A stretch of DNA of 64,000 nt from Sulfolobales archaeon HS-7 (GTDB lineage Archaea; Thermoproteota; Thermoprotei_A; Sulfolobales; Sulfolobaceae). Made by a program: the position numbers and the translations under genes. The notes under the pieces are model-generated. The model did no database searches. It had not been told where the DNA came from and saw nothing but the letters and a program-made list of their open reading frames with translations. The stretch covers positions 1,163,369-1,227,368 of the forward strand of contig AP024596.1 of assembly GCA_019704295.1 (NCBI GenBank). Direction: 5' to 3'. The first letter of the stretch is position 1; each line of letters starts with the position of its first letter. Shown one piece after another: positions 46,873-56,591 of this stretch.

Positions 46873-49377
46873 ATGAAGTGGTGGATATTACCCTTTATTG
46901 GGGCAATAATAGCTGTTCTTGTAATCCTCTCCTCTCCCTTTTCTATATTGAATCCATACATGGGGATCTGGAGCGAAGCATCCATCGTTACAAGGAGTGA
47001 AGTACTCAACCTCCCGAAAAACTTAACCTATGATGGGATATTTTTCCCAACCTTAAAGCGACCGGTAAGAATAGAGGTTACTGATAACGGTGAAGGTGTA
47101 ATATTAGCTAAAGATCCTTATGATCTCTATTTCGGCGAGGGATATTACCAAGCTTCGCAGAGGCTTTTCGAGATGGAGTTCTTCGGTTTAGTAGCTTCTG
47201 GAAACGTAAGCAGTTGGGTAGGTGAAGAGGGATTAAACTCCGATTTGGCAATGCACTTAATCGGTATTCCCTATAACGCTAATTTGACCTTGAATTGCTT
47301 AAGAATGAAATATCCGGTAATATACTCCTATTTGGAGGCTTTCTCTAACGGGGTCAACGCCTATATTTCCCAACTGAACTCTAGGGATGAACCCCTATGT
47401 TTTAGGCTCTTGCACGCCAAGCCCTATCTATGGTCCCCCTATTACACTTTAGCTTTCGCAGAGTTCATGGCTTGGGGACTTACCTCGGGTTTCTCTGGGG
47501 AAATTCAATCGGCGATGATATACGCGTCGTTCAACTACTCAATAGCGTCGTTGTTAAACCCCTACTACCCGTATTTCACCAACGGTAACATTACTATGAT
47601 GCCTGGAGACGGCACGATAAACGGCTATAATCTCACAGATCAGGGAGTAAATCCCTCTTATTTATGGTCGTTAAACTGGTATCAGGATTGGGCGATCGGT
47701 ATACCCAAAAGTACATTACAATCGATAATACCGCTAATGAATTACTCGCTTAACAATATATCGGATCCATTAACGAATTTCATTGACTTCGGAAGTAATT
47801 CATGGGTTGTCTCTGGAAATAAGAGTACTACGGGTTTCCCGATCCTCGCTAATGATCCTCACCTAACTCTGTATTTCCCCTCAGTGTGGATCCAAGTCTG
47901 GCTAATGGGAGGGGGATATAACGTAAGCGGGTGGGCACTGGCGGGAATTCCAGGAGTGTTAATAGGTCATACTAACCAAACCGCATGGGGACTAACTACA
48001 CCCTTCGGAGCGTCATCTGACGCTTACCTTGAGGTCCTTAAGGGGAATGATTACCTGTATGAAGGGAATTACCTTCCCATGAAGCATGTCTCATTCGTGC
48101 TTTTAGGCAAAAAATACTCAGTTTACTATACTAATAATGGCCCCCTTGTAGCTCGCGAGGGGAATTACGGGATAAGCCTCTATTGGCCAGCTCAGCAATC
48201 CCCGATGACCACTGTAGTTGCCGAATTCCTATTGGATAACTCGACGTCTTTTGCAGACCTGCTTAGGGCCGCGGAACTGTGGAATTTTCCCCCTCAAAAC
48301 ATGGCGCTTGTGGGAAGACATAATTTCGGCATTATAAACGCGGGGACTTATCCCCTGATAAACGAGACGCTCCCCGACGGAAGGAACGTCATGGTTATAG
48401 GTTCTAGAGGACCTCTTAACGGTTCTTCCGGAAGATACGAACCTGTGGGATTCGTTCCATTCAAGTACCTTCCTCAAACTATAGATCCCGAGAGGGGTTA
48501 CGCGTTTGCACCGAATCAGCCTACGGCTTGGGTTAATTACCCGTTTCCGCTAATTGGAGGATATTGGGTGTCAGACGGGAGAGCACTGGATGTGTATCAT
48601 TACCTAAGCGTTGTTCAAAAACTCTCTATATCGAACATGATGGGATTACAAGGAAATGTTACTGACTACTGGTCTTATCTACTTAAGCCGTATCTGGTGA
48701 ACTCCCTTAAAGGGATGAATATGTCAGGTTTGGAGTCTAAGGCATATAGTTACCTCCAAGAATGGAATTCAACCTTCTATCAGGGGGAAGTGGGACCTAC
48801 CGTGTATACATATCTCATTGCAGAGATGGTCAATACCTCTCTCAACTCGTTCCTCCTTAAAAAGGGAATTTACTTTTACACGCAGACTAGCGATTCTTAT
48901 ATTCCCTCGCTCTTCCTCTACTTAGCTATTAACCAACCCAACTCAACGCTATTTAACGGCAACTTCACCTTCTTCGTAAGGGAAAATTTCGCAAGGGAAA
49001 TTTCCTTTCTATCTCTAGAACTAAACCAGAACGTCTCTTCATGGACGTGGGGGAAAGTACATTACGTGGAGTTCTATAGTCCTTTGGGAATTACCGCCCT
49101 TTCCTTAGGGCCTTATCCAGAATGGGGAGACTCCTTTACACTATCTGCGGGATACTTCCCATATGTTTTACAGGTTCCGCTCCCTTACGTTACGATAGGA
49201 CCATCGCTCAGGTTCATAGCCTCCCCAGGTTCCGACCAATTCTATGGCGTTTTTCCTGGAGGCTCAACGGAAAACATTCTGAGTCCTTTAGCTTACGTTC
49301 AACTAAATAAGTGGCTTGACTTTGAGTATTACAACATGAACAACGTTAGCGTTAACTATACTATAACTCTAAAGTGA
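46873..49377 (+). CDS. Penicillin acylase-family amidohydrolase
   Basis: N-terminal-nucleophile hydrolase of the penicillin acylase family. I take ATG 46873 (MKWWILPFIGAIIAVLVIL), which begins a signal anchor; the 39 codons before it back to 46756 are AT-rich and unlike a protein start. The alpha region has GEGYYQASQRLFEMEF; the self-processing and catalytic serine is S308 (numbered from this start) in FGSNSWVVSG, with ANDPHL following. AGIPGVLIGHTNQTAWGLT is also typical. Probably acts at the cell surface on acylated compounds such as lactones or amides; the precise substrate is unknown. Confidence 0.88.
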   Translation: MKWWILPFIGAIIAVLVILSSPFSILNPYMGIWSEASIVTRSEVLNLPKNLTYDGIFFPTLKRPVRIEVTDNGEGVILAKDPYDLYFGEGYYQASQRLFEMEFFGLVASGNVSSWVGEEGLNSDLAMHLIGIPYNANLTLNCLRMKYPVIYSYLEAFSNGVNAYISQLNSRDEPLCFRLLHAKPYLWSPYYTLAFAEFMAWGLTSGFSGEIQSAMIYASFNYSIASLLNPYYPYFTNGNITMMPGDGTINGYNLTDQGVNPSYLWSLNWYQDWAIGIPKSTLQSIIPLMNYSLNNISDPLTNFIDFGSNSWVVSGNKSTTGFPILANDPHLTLYFPSVWIQVWLMGGGYNVSGWALAGIPGVLIGHTNQTAWGLTTPFGASSDAYLEVLKGNDYLYEGNYLPMKHVSFVLLGKKYSVYYTNNGPLVAREGNYGISLYWPAQQSPMTTVVAEFLLDNSTSFADLLRAAELWNFPPQNMALVGRHNFGIINAGTYPLINETLPDGRNVMVIGSRGPLNGSSGRYEPVGFVPFKYLPQTIDPERGYAFAPNQPTAWVNYPFPLIGGYWVSDGRALDVYHYLSVVQKLSISNMMGLQGNVTDYWSYLLKPYLVNSLKGMNMSGLESKAYSYLQEWNSTFYQGEVGPTVYTYLIAEMVNTSLNSFLLKKGIYFYTQTSDSYIPSLFLYLAINQPNSTLFNGNFTFFVRENFAREISFLSLELNQNVSSWTWGKVHYVEFYSPLGITALSLGPYPEWGDSFTLSAGYFPYVLQVPLPYVTIGPSLRFIASPGSDQFYGVFPGGSTENILSPLAYVQLNKWLDFEYYNMNNVSVNYTITLK

Positions 49378-49739
49378 GGAAAATGATAAGAGCTATTATT
49401 TCAATTTTAGCCTCAATAGTGATAAGTTATGCTACCCTCATTTTATTACCCATTACGTTGTTTGCAGTAGCAATAGGCATACCTTTGTTTTTGATTAAGC
49501 CTAGGTATTCTGGAATTTATGGATTTGCAATTGGGTTGTTGACATCTCTCTCCATTTACCTGCTCTATTCGCCCTCAGCAGTTTATCAACTATCGGTAAG
49601 GACGGGGGAGATCATTGGTATTCCAGGATCTGTTCTAATTATACTGTATCCGTTAATTTATGCTGTTATAGCTGGACTGTCCTCACTTCTCTTCTCGGGA
49701 ATTTATGAAATTGCAAAAAATATAGGAAATCGCAGGTAA
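49374..49739 (+). CDS. Small integral membrane protein
   Basis: A 121-residue protein with three or four transmembrane segments. It starts with GTG overlapping the TGA of the penicillin-acylase gene (GTGA), so the pair are coupled. No family motif is recognised; it may help place or regulate the acylase, which is inference from coupling only. Confidence 0.6.
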   Translation: MRKMIRAIISILASIVISYATLILLPITLFAVAIGIPLFLIKPRYSGIYGFAIGLLTSLSIYLLYSPSAVYQLSVRTGEIIGIPGSVLIILYPLIYAVIAGLSSLLFSGIYEIAKNIGNRR

Positions 49740-49830
49740 GGTTCTATTAGTATGGGTATTGCATTATAACTTCGCAATAGTTCAATACGTTCTTCACGAT
49801 TTTTTTAAACGATAAGGGTTATAATAAATC

Positions 49831-50172
49831 ATGGATAAGTATTACTTCGCACTACTGGGAGAGGCGGGAGCGGCGGGAATAGCAAAAGCCTTTTACGTAA
49901 GGTTCAAAAAAGTTGAATTGAGAAAAGCCTATGAGCAGGAAACAACCCATTGGGAATACTTTAGAAAGTTCAGGCGTTCCTCTTTGGAGTATCCCGTTTA
50001 CTACGTCCTTTTCATCACAGGGATATTGATCTCGCTGTTGGGATTTGGCGTTACTAAGCGCGCAATAAGGAGATTAGAGAAAGCCGCGATAAATTTCTAC
50101 GTAAGGAACTTTCCAGGCGATAAAGATATAGAGGCAATTCTTGAACAGGAAAGAGAGCATATGAGGATCTAG
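49831..50172 (+). CDS. Ferritin-like / COQ7-like small protein
   Basis: A 113-residue protein with the start ALLGEAGAAGIAKAFYVRF, then EQETTHWEYFRKF and a C-terminal ILEQEREHMRI. The E-x-x-H pairs and early Glu resemble the diiron-binding helices of COQ7/rubrerythrin-type ferritin-like proteins; a hydrophobic helix (YVLFITGILISLLGFG) lies between them, as in membrane-bound COQ7. It could be a short oxidase or hydroxylase acting on quinone or lipid. Moderate confidence. Confidence 0.5.
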   Translation: MDKYYFALLGEAGAAGIAKAFYVRFKKVELRKAYEQETTHWEYFRKFRRSSLEYPVYYVLFITGILISLLGFGVTKRAIRRLEKAAINFYVRNFPGDKDIEAILEQEREHMRI

Positions 50173-50795
50173 AAATACTAACGGTTCCGCATAACTCGTC
50201 ATTATGGGGATCTTTTTGAAGTTCTCACTTCCTCTTTAAAAAATAATCTACATCTTTAACCTAACGTAAGTATTTGGAGTTCTAAACCATAAGGATAACC
50301 CCATAGGATCGCCTTTCTGCTGCAACAACGGCTCCCAGACTAGTTTGTAAGAGCTGGGTAAACCCTGTGGGCAAGATCCTTGGACCATGAAGACCTTTCT
50401 AACGCCTCAAAGGAGTGTTACGACAATCTAATCAAACTTCCGTCACACAGGTCTCATCGAAAGAGAGGAGATAGTAAGGCTAAGAGACATTTTCGACCAG
50501 TATAATTAGCTGCCCTTGTTCGCTGTAGGGACTTTTTACCTAACTAGTTTTAAACCGAACTCATGGGGCCGTTAACGTGTTCATCGCGAATTCAGTTTAT
50601 TTAGATAAATAGAATGAATTTAGTTAAATACCATCGTACGGATTGGGTAGAGATTCGCTCTTAACAATTTCCTTTGTTTAATCCCAATTTACCATAATTA
50701 CAATTCTTAATGGAAACCTGAGTTGCCCCTTGGGAAAGTCCTCTCATTAACCTTTGAGTGATGATCTTAAATACGGAAAATACTAGTTTATTTCT
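50173..50795. other. Intergenic region with a possible gene relic
   Basis: No intact gene. Around 50400-50510 two frames read NASKECYDNLIKLPSH and then LIEREEIVRLRDIFDQYN, which joined by a frameshift could be a relic of a small helical protein. Nothing else is seen. Confidence 0.35.
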
Positions 50796-52991
50796 ATGTA
50801 CATTGGTCAGCGAGTAAAGAGGAAGGAGGACTTCAGGCTAATAACGGGTAACGGAAGGTATATCGACGACATTCAAATTAACAATGTTCTTTACCTCTCC
50901 ATATTGCGAAGTAATGTCCCTCACGCAAAGGTAAAGAAGGTCAATTATGAAGACGCGATGAAGCTATCAGGGGTAGTTAATGTAGTAACAGGCCTTAACT
51001 TAAACGTGGACAACAGGCCTAGGAATTTCCCCATGGGAAAGGATGAGGTTCTCTACGTTGGTCAACCCGTAGCGGCCGTTCTCTCCACGGATCGTTATGT
51101 GGGATACGATGCCCTTGATCTCATTACCTTCGACTATGAAGAATTGACTCCCGTTGTAGATATAGAACAGGCGATGACTAATAAGGTAAAGGCCGTTGAG
51201 GGAAGGGATAATTTAGCCTATAAAAGGACTTACAGAGGTGGAGAACCCGAAAGTGCGTACAATAAGAGTGAGGTTAAACTGGAACAGGAGATAGAGATAG
51301 GTCGCGTTTATCCCTCTGCGATGGAACCAAGAGGACTTTTAGTAGAATATCAGGGGGACAGGCTAACTGTGTATGCCTCAACCCAATCCCCTCATTACAT
51401 GAGGAGTTTCCTATTAAACGCTTTCTCAGATATGGTTAGAGATATCAGGGTTATCCAAGCTGACGTTGGAGGAGCCTTCGGTTCGAAGCTATTCCCTTAT
51501 CCCGAGGATTACATAGCCGTTTACTCTTCTTTAGTGACGAGGAGGTCGGTAAAGGTAGTGTTGCCGAGAAGAGAGGACATTTTATCTACATATCATGCAA
51601 GGGATCAAAAACACAGGGTTAGGGTTGGGGCTAACAGGGACGGAAGAGTAAACGCGATTATTGATGATGTGTTTATTGACCTGGGGGCGGCCTGGCACGG
51701 GACGTATTTAGCTGATATAGCCGCAACCTTAATAACAGGTCCTTATGATATAAGGAATGCGTTAGCTAACGTTTTCGGCGTCCTTACAAACAAGGTTCCT
51801 TTAGACCAGTATAGGGGAGCTGGGAGACCGGAGGCTGCTTTCGTTTATGAGAGGGTAATGGACATTCTCGCTGATGAACTTAAAATGGATCCCGTAGAGT
51901 TGAGGAAAAAGAACGTAATACAGTCAACGCCCTACGTTAATCCTTTCGGTCTGAAATACGATAGCGGAAATTACATTAACCTGTTAAATAACGCTGAGAA
52001 ATTCTATAGTCAAATGGAGGACAGAGCTAGGAAATTAAGGGAAAAAGGGAAAAGAGTGGGAGTAGGAATTTCCTTTTACGTAGAACAGAATAATTTCGGA
52101 CCTTGGGAAAGCGCCTCGGTCAGGTTACTATCTAACGGAAAGATCGAGGTGATTATAGGGGCGGCTCCTCATGGTCAGGGTACGGGCACGGGGATAGCTC
52201 AAGTCGTTGCAGACGAATTGGGAGTAAACCTTGATGACGTTGATGTCATCTGGGGAGATACTGATAAGATTTCGAATGCTTTCGGAACATACGGTAGCAG
52301 GAGTCTGACGTTAGCTGGAAACGCAGCCCTCCTAGCGGCGAGGAAATTAAGGGAAAACGTGCTGAGACTCGCAGCCTCATTTATGAAAAGTGACGTAGAG
52401 GAATTACAGTATAAAGAGGGGAAAATAGTGAATCCAAAGAGTTCAAGGGAAATGACGTTAAAAGAGATAGCTAGGAGAACTACGGGGGATCTAGGGGGAA
52501 TATGGAAATACAAGGCTGAACCTCTCTTAGAGGCAACAGCTTCGTTCGGTATGGATAACTTTACGTTTCCTTACGGGAGTCACATAGCAATGGTTGAAGT
52601 CGACGACACTGGAAAGGTAACTATCCTTGAGTACGTGGCATTGGATGATATAGGAGTGGTAGTCAATCCCATGCTGGCCGAGGGTCAAGTATTCGGAGGC
52701 ATAATTCAGGGTTTCGGCGAATCCCATTTAGAGGAGGTAATTTACGACGAGAGCGGAAACCCCCTTACAGTGAGTCTGGGGGATTACGCTATTCCGACCG
52801 CGGTTGAGTCTTTCAACATGAAGTGGATTTACAGTGAAGAGGGAAAGGCTAATTCCCCGCTACCTGCTAAGGGTATAGGGGAAGGTGCCACGATAGGAGC
52901 TCCGCCCGCTATTATAAGGGGAATTGAACGAGCTACAGGGAAGAGGAGAACAAAGATCCCATTGAGAATGGAGGATTTGTCCCCTTACTGA
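50796..52991 (+). CDS. Xanthine dehydrogenase-family molybdopterin subunit (second copy)
   Basis: A 731-residue paralogue of the product at 6124-8283. GGAFGSK is at 225-231, QYRGAGRPEA at 338-347, and the catalytic Glu696 is in KGIGEGATIG. Again the CO-dehydrogenase-type active-site cysteine is absent (Arg-Gly-Ala-Gly in the loop). It starts at ATG 50796 with MYIGQRVKRKEDFRLITGNG. No FAD or iron-sulfur subunit gene is beside it, so the other subunits must be shared with operons elsewhere. Likely an aldehyde or aromatic hydroxylase; substrate unknown. Confidence 0.88.
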   Translation: MYIGQRVKRKEDFRLITGNGRYIDDIQINNVLYLSILRSNVPHAKVKKVNYEDAMKLSGVVNVVTGLNLNVDNRPRNFPMGKDEVLYVGQPVAAVLSTDRYVGYDALDLITFDYEELTPVVDIEQAMTNKVKAVEGRDNLAYKRTYRGGEPESAYNKSEVKLEQEIEIGRVYPSAMEPRGLLVEYQGDRLTVYASTQSPHYMRSFLLNAFSDMVRDIRVIQADVGGAFGSKLFPYPEDYIAVYSSLVTRRSVKVVLPRREDILSTYHARDQKHRVRVGANRDGRVNAIIDDVFIDLGAAWHGTYLADIAATLITGPYDIRNALANVFGVLTNKVPLDQYRGAGRPEAAFVYERVMDILADELKMDPVELRKKNVIQSTPYVNPFGLKYDSGNYINLLNNAEKFYSQMEDRARKLREKGKRVGVGISFYVEQNNFGPWESASVRLLSNGKIEVIIGAAPHGQGTGTGIAQVVADELGVNLDDVDVIWGDTDKISNAFGTYGSRSLTLAGNAALLAARKLRENVLRLAASFMKSDVEELQYKEGKIVNPKSSREMTLKEIARRTTGDLGGIWKYKAEPLLEATASFGMDNFTFPYGSHIAMVEVDDTGKVTILEYVALDDIGVVVNPMLAEGQVFGGIIQGFGESHLEEVIYDESGNPLTVSLGDYAIPTAVESFNMKWIYSEEGKANSPLPAKGIGEGATIGAPPAIIRGIERATGKRRTKIPLRMEDLSPY

Positions 52992-53162
52992 TCAGTATAG
53001 ATACCCATAATATGTGTGGTTATGAACTTTTTTAGTTAATAATAACAAACTAGGGGGATTTAAAGGGAATAAGCATTTCCCTTTCTACCCATCCTTTATG
53101 AATTTACTTTATTTTATTGATTTGAAATTAACTAATTGTTTGCGGACTCGGTCGGTTACGCA
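52992..53162. other. AT-rich spacer before repeat copy C
   Basis: Downstream region of the molybdopterin gene. No gene or RNA visible. Confidence 0.35.
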
Positions 53163-53312
53163 TTCATTACAAATTGTAATTTATGAGAGAATATGATAAA
53201 ATATGGAAAATTTCTGAGTTTAAATCGCCGCAAGTCATTGAGGTACTATTGAATTAAATTTGTTATAATTACTGAAATAAACTGAATTTACATGGAGACG
53301 TGAATCCCCCTC
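53163..53312 (+). repeat. Dispersed ~150-bp repeat, copy C
   Basis: It shares ACTATTGAATTAAATTTGTT, AATTACTGAAATAAACTGAA, CGCAAGTCATTG and ACGTGAATCCCCC with the other copies, in the same order. With copy D in the same orientation it brackets the ATPase gene 53663-54895. Confidence 0.8.
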
Positions 53313-53581
53313 TATCCTTGATAACGGGATTTTCCCGTTTTAGAAATTGTCTCATATTTAGTAAAATTGGCGAAACGTGACTGTCTCTTAAATCAGATGA
53401 GGACCTTCAGCATGATAGCGAGAAAGGAGCGTCCCTTAAAAGGGAATACAATTCAGTCACGCGATAAAGTGGTAGATTAGCTAGAGGTATATATCAAATT
53501 TCTTACTACTATAATAATGTCCTTGAGATGATGCACATCTATAATCATCATATTATCATTGCTGAATTCTGGTTTGACTTG

Positions 53582-53595
53582 TGCAGTACACTGCA
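53582..53595. promoter_or_regulatory. Palindrome upstream of AAA_14 ATPase
   Basis: TGCAGT-AC-ACTGCA is a perfect inverted repeat 40 bases before the TATA box. It could bind a regulator; no other evidence. Confidence 0.35.
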
Positions 53596-53634
53596 AAAGA
53601 TCTATCGTAGGTTAAATTAGTATATTGCATAAGC

Positions 53635-53642
53635 TTATAAAT
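53635..53642 (+). promoter_or_regulatory. Probable TATA box
   Basis: TTATAAAT lies 21-28 bases before the GTG start at 53663, the position for a leaderless archaeal message. This supports the GTG as true start. Confidence 0.6.
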
Positions 53643-53662
53643 ATCAAGGTTAATTATACTCC

Positions 53663-54895
53663 GTGAGTGAAACAAGACAAGTGCTATTAGACCAGAAGGT
53701 AAGATTAGAAAGAAAATTTGAAAAGGAGATAATTATTCAGAGAGATATTCCAAATCTAAAAAAATATCTTTCACAACCGAACGTTTTAGCGATACTTGGC
53801 GTTAGAAGAAGCGGTAAATCCACATTGGCTGAATTGTTATTAAGAGGGGAGAATTTTGGATATGTGAATTTTGACGACGACAGATTAGTGGGGATTAAAG
53901 TCCAGGATTTACATAAGTTGGAAAAAGCCATCTACGAGTTATTTGGCGAAGTTAAGTACTTCCTTTTCGACGAGGTTCATAACGTAGAAGGCTGGGAATT
54001 ATTCGTAAGTAGGTTAAGAGAAGAGGGTAAAAAGATAATAGTAACTGGAAGCAATTCAAAAACGCTCTCTGGCGAACTGGCAACTGCATTAACTGGGAGA
54101 CATGTGAATTTCACCTTATTCCCCTTCTCCTTTTCAGAGTACTTGAGATTTAAAGGTGTTAAGATTGAGAAAATCAAGGATACATTCACTTCTTCCTCAG
54201 AAGGAGCGATTATGAGGGAATTGGAGAACTACATGAGAAAAGGAGGTTTTCCAGAAGTGTTGAAAATCTCTGATGACTTCATTTTCTCAATATTTTCTGA
54301 CATAGTTTATAAGGACGTAGTAGAGAAGTTAAGAATAAAGAGGATCGAATTATTCAGAGCATTTACTGTAAACATTGTAAAATACTACTCAAATGAAGTT
54401 TCGTTATCTAGATTATCTAAAACATTAAAACTTAGTAATAATACAGTCGAAGAGTGGTTTAATGGGCTTATAAACGCATATGTAATAACAACGTCTGAAA
54501 GGTTCACTAATAAACCAAGGGAAGGCATGACGTCGCCAAAGAAAGTTTACGTAATAGATCCAGGTTTTATATCTTCAATAGCACTGGACGACTCAAAAGG
54601 CAGGATAATGGAAAATTTAGTTGCGTTACAACTATCTAGAGTTGGAGAGAAATTATTTTATGTAAAGAGCAATAATTACGAAATAGATTTTTTTGTAAAA
54701 GATAAGGCAATTCAAGTTACCTATGCTTCAGGAAAAGACGAAATACCTAAAAGGGAGATTGAAGGATTAAATAAAGTAAAGGCAAGGAAAAAGGTCGTGA
54801 TTACTTGGGACTATGAGGATGAAATAAAAGAAATAAAATTTATACCTATATGGAAATTTTTACTTAGTACGGAACGTTACTTGAAGAGTAGTTAA
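53663..54895 (+). CDS. AAA_14 / DUF4143 ATPase flanked by repeats
   Basis: A 410-residue ATPase with Walker A GVRRSGKST (46-54), Walker B YFLFDEVHNVEG (D103, E104), sensor VTGSNSK and the GRHVNFTLFPFSFSEYLRF signature of AAA_14. The C-terminal DUF4143 part ends in a nuclease-like YEIDFFVKDKAIQVTYA core. Codon choice is much more AT-rich than in neighbouring metabolic genes, and direct repeats lie 350 bases upstream and 19 bases downstream. That fits a recently moved cassette. It belongs to the same broad family as the gene at 19977 but the sequences differ widely. Confidence 0.82.
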   Translation: MSETRQVLLDQKVRLERKFEKEIIIQRDIPNLKKYLSQPNVLAILGVRRSGKSTLAELLLRGENFGYVNFDDDRLVGIKVQDLHKLEKAIYELFGEVKYFLFDEVHNVEGWELFVSRLREEGKKIIVTGSNSKTLSGELATALTGRHVNFTLFPFSFSEYLRFKGVKIEKIKDTFTSSSEGAIMRELENYMRKGGFPEVLKISDDFIFSIFSDIVYKDVVEKLRIKRIELFRAFTVNIVKYYSNEVSLSRLSKTLKLSNNTVEEWFNGLINAYVITTSERFTNKPREGMTSPKKVYVIDPGFISSIALDDSKGRIMENLVALQLSRVGEKLFYVKSNNYEIDFFVKDKAIQVTYASGKDEIPKREIEGLNKVKARKKVVITWDYEDEIKEIKFIPIWKFLLSTERYLKSS

Positions 54896-54913
54896 GCTAG
54901 GGATTTAGAGCTC

Positions 54914-55053
54914 TTTTGCGAGTTGTAATTCAGAGAAAGAACGATAAAATAAAGTGAATCGTTGAGTGCAAGTCCCTCACTGGTCATTGCGGTGGTATTG
55001 AATTAAATTCATTAAAGTTATTGAAATAAGCTGAATTCACAAAGGGGACTCCT
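54914..55053 (+). repeat. Dispersed ~150-bp repeat, copy D
   Basis: It begins 19 bases after the ATPase stop. Shared blocks are TTGCGAGTTGTAATTCAGAG, GTCATTGCGGTGGTATTGAA, TTAAATTCATTAAAG and TGAAATAAGCTGAATTCACA. It is closest to copy A (both have TTCAGAGAAAG and GTCATTGCGGT). Confidence 0.78.
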
Positions 55054-55353
55054 ATTGCCCGTAAAGGGTAGATAACTTCTATAATTACTCTTAGTATGGG
55101 GGTAATAATGTCTTACTATGATCAAATCATTAGGAAAAAATCAGCGAAATTGATACTACTAACCTGACTCCCTTCATGTAAAAAATATAAAGATACTATA
55201 TTTCCAAATCCCTGTATTAATACAGGTTGATATGTGGGGTAATTTCGTCTCATACACATGGCAGATCTTCGGGTCTCTTCCTATCCCCTTGTATTATAAT
55301 TTTAAATAAAACTGAGAAAAAAGAGTTAAAGGAATACTCAACTAATCGTGTAT

Positions 55354-55521
55354 ATGGGTGAAACAATGCAGCAGTTAACAAAGAAACATGAAATCAGGGC
55401 CGAGACGGTGGACATATCTAAACTACCGGAAGAGTACCTAAGAATTGAGTTTCCTGAAGATTGGAAATATAGGAAGAGAATAAACGCCTTAATGGACGGG
55501 ACCTACTTCTATCAAGGCTAA
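55354..55521 (+). CDS. Small protein of 55 residues
   Basis: Starts with ATG 55354 (an in-frame ATG also at 55366) and ends at TAA 55521. The product is charged and soluble: MGETMQQLTKKHEIRAETVD at the start, then KLPEEYLRIEFPEDWKYRKR and INALMDGTYFYQG. The even mix of charged and aromatic residues and the absence of stops suggest a real gene. TTTAAATA at 55303-55310 is a possible TATA box, though somewhat distant. No family recognised. The bases 55054-55353 hold nothing else. Confidence 0.55.
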   Translation: MGETMQQLTKKHEIRAETVDISKLPEEYLRIEFPEDWKYRKRINALMDGTYFYQG

Positions 55522-56280
55522 TTTTGAGCCTTTAATCTAATTCTTTGATCTAATTAAGGTAGTCTAGAGGTATGAGTGCAAGATATACTTTTTGTCCCTA
55601 AAAGTTTAAGCATTTTCACGTTATCCTACTCCTAAAATAAGGAGTTACCTTTTTATCTTATAGTTGATCGGACCTTTAGGGTCAAAATAAAACCTCTCAT
55701 GAGGCAATGCAGAATTACCCTGACATTTAGGAACAATAAGAATCATACTACAGAGGATGTTATTATATACAAACTAATAACCTTGGTTTTTAGGGTCTAA
55801 CGAAGTATATGAAGGGGGATTAACCTTATTTAAAATAAGAAGGGTTGTGTCTACATAAATTAATAGTTACTGTGTGAGAAGTTAAATTATATTATCAGAA
55901 CATGGTACAGTTATTAGCATCGTTTATAATATCTCAAAATTGACGTGAAATATATTATCCGTCTTATTCTGAACTAGTCAAATTTTTTAAATAGTACCCA
56001 CTAAAACTAGAAGTATACCAGTTGTTTATCGTGGATAAATTTAAATAATTTATCTAATGAAGGGATTTGGGGTAAGTACTTACATACATTCCAGTGTTAG
56101 CGAATATAAAGTCCCTTATAAGCAGATTGCCTCAATTTAGGAAAACATGATAAAACGAACAACAAACCTCATCTTTTTAAGACGGTGTAAAGCATTTTAA
56201 CTAGCTCAACAGCCAACTTTCTTGTGACCCCTTCTCCTGGTCAACTTATAAAGGAGCGGGAGCCGACTCCTTCTCCCGCA
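55522..56280. other. Non-coding AT-rich region ending in a hairpin
   Basis: No gene is visible. Just before the tnpB remnant, GCGGGAG and CTCCCGC form a 7-bp inverted repeat with a 10-base loop (about 56257-56280), and AAGGAG / CTCCTT form an overlapping alternative. This may be the left-end hairpin of an IS605-type element. Confidence 0.4.
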
Positions 56281-56498
56281 ATGCCAGAGGGTGGCTACGA
56301 AGTTGAGTTTAAAAATAAGAGGACTAACATAGTTTGTCTCCTACCAAAAGGTTCACAACACAGGAAGTTACTTACACTAGCGTGCACCTCAGTCGAGTTG
56401 TTGAAGGAGTTAAACTACAGGAGGAGGCGACAATTCTCCGCGAGGGAAAAGTTGACTTCAAGCGAACGTGGGGGAAGTATTACGAGAAGTGCAAGTAA
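56281..56498 (+). pseudogene. tnpB: N-terminal remnant of IS605-type tnpB
   Basis: Starts at ATG 56281 (MPEGGYEVEFKNKRTNIVCL) and runs through KLLTLACTSVELLKELNYRR, the N-terminal helical block of TnpB/OrfB. After a frameshift near 56440 the next frame reads GKVDFKRTWGKYYEKCK and stops at 56498; that is the continuation of the same block. The RuvC catalytic domain and zinc ribbon are absent, so the gene is dead and strongly truncated. Confidence 0.7.
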
Positions 56499-56591
56499 CG
56501 TGAGTGATTATAAATTAATTTACAGTTATCTCCTATACTCATGTAGTTTTAGTGTGTAAGATTTTGAGTTTACTACCATAGCTAAGTTATT

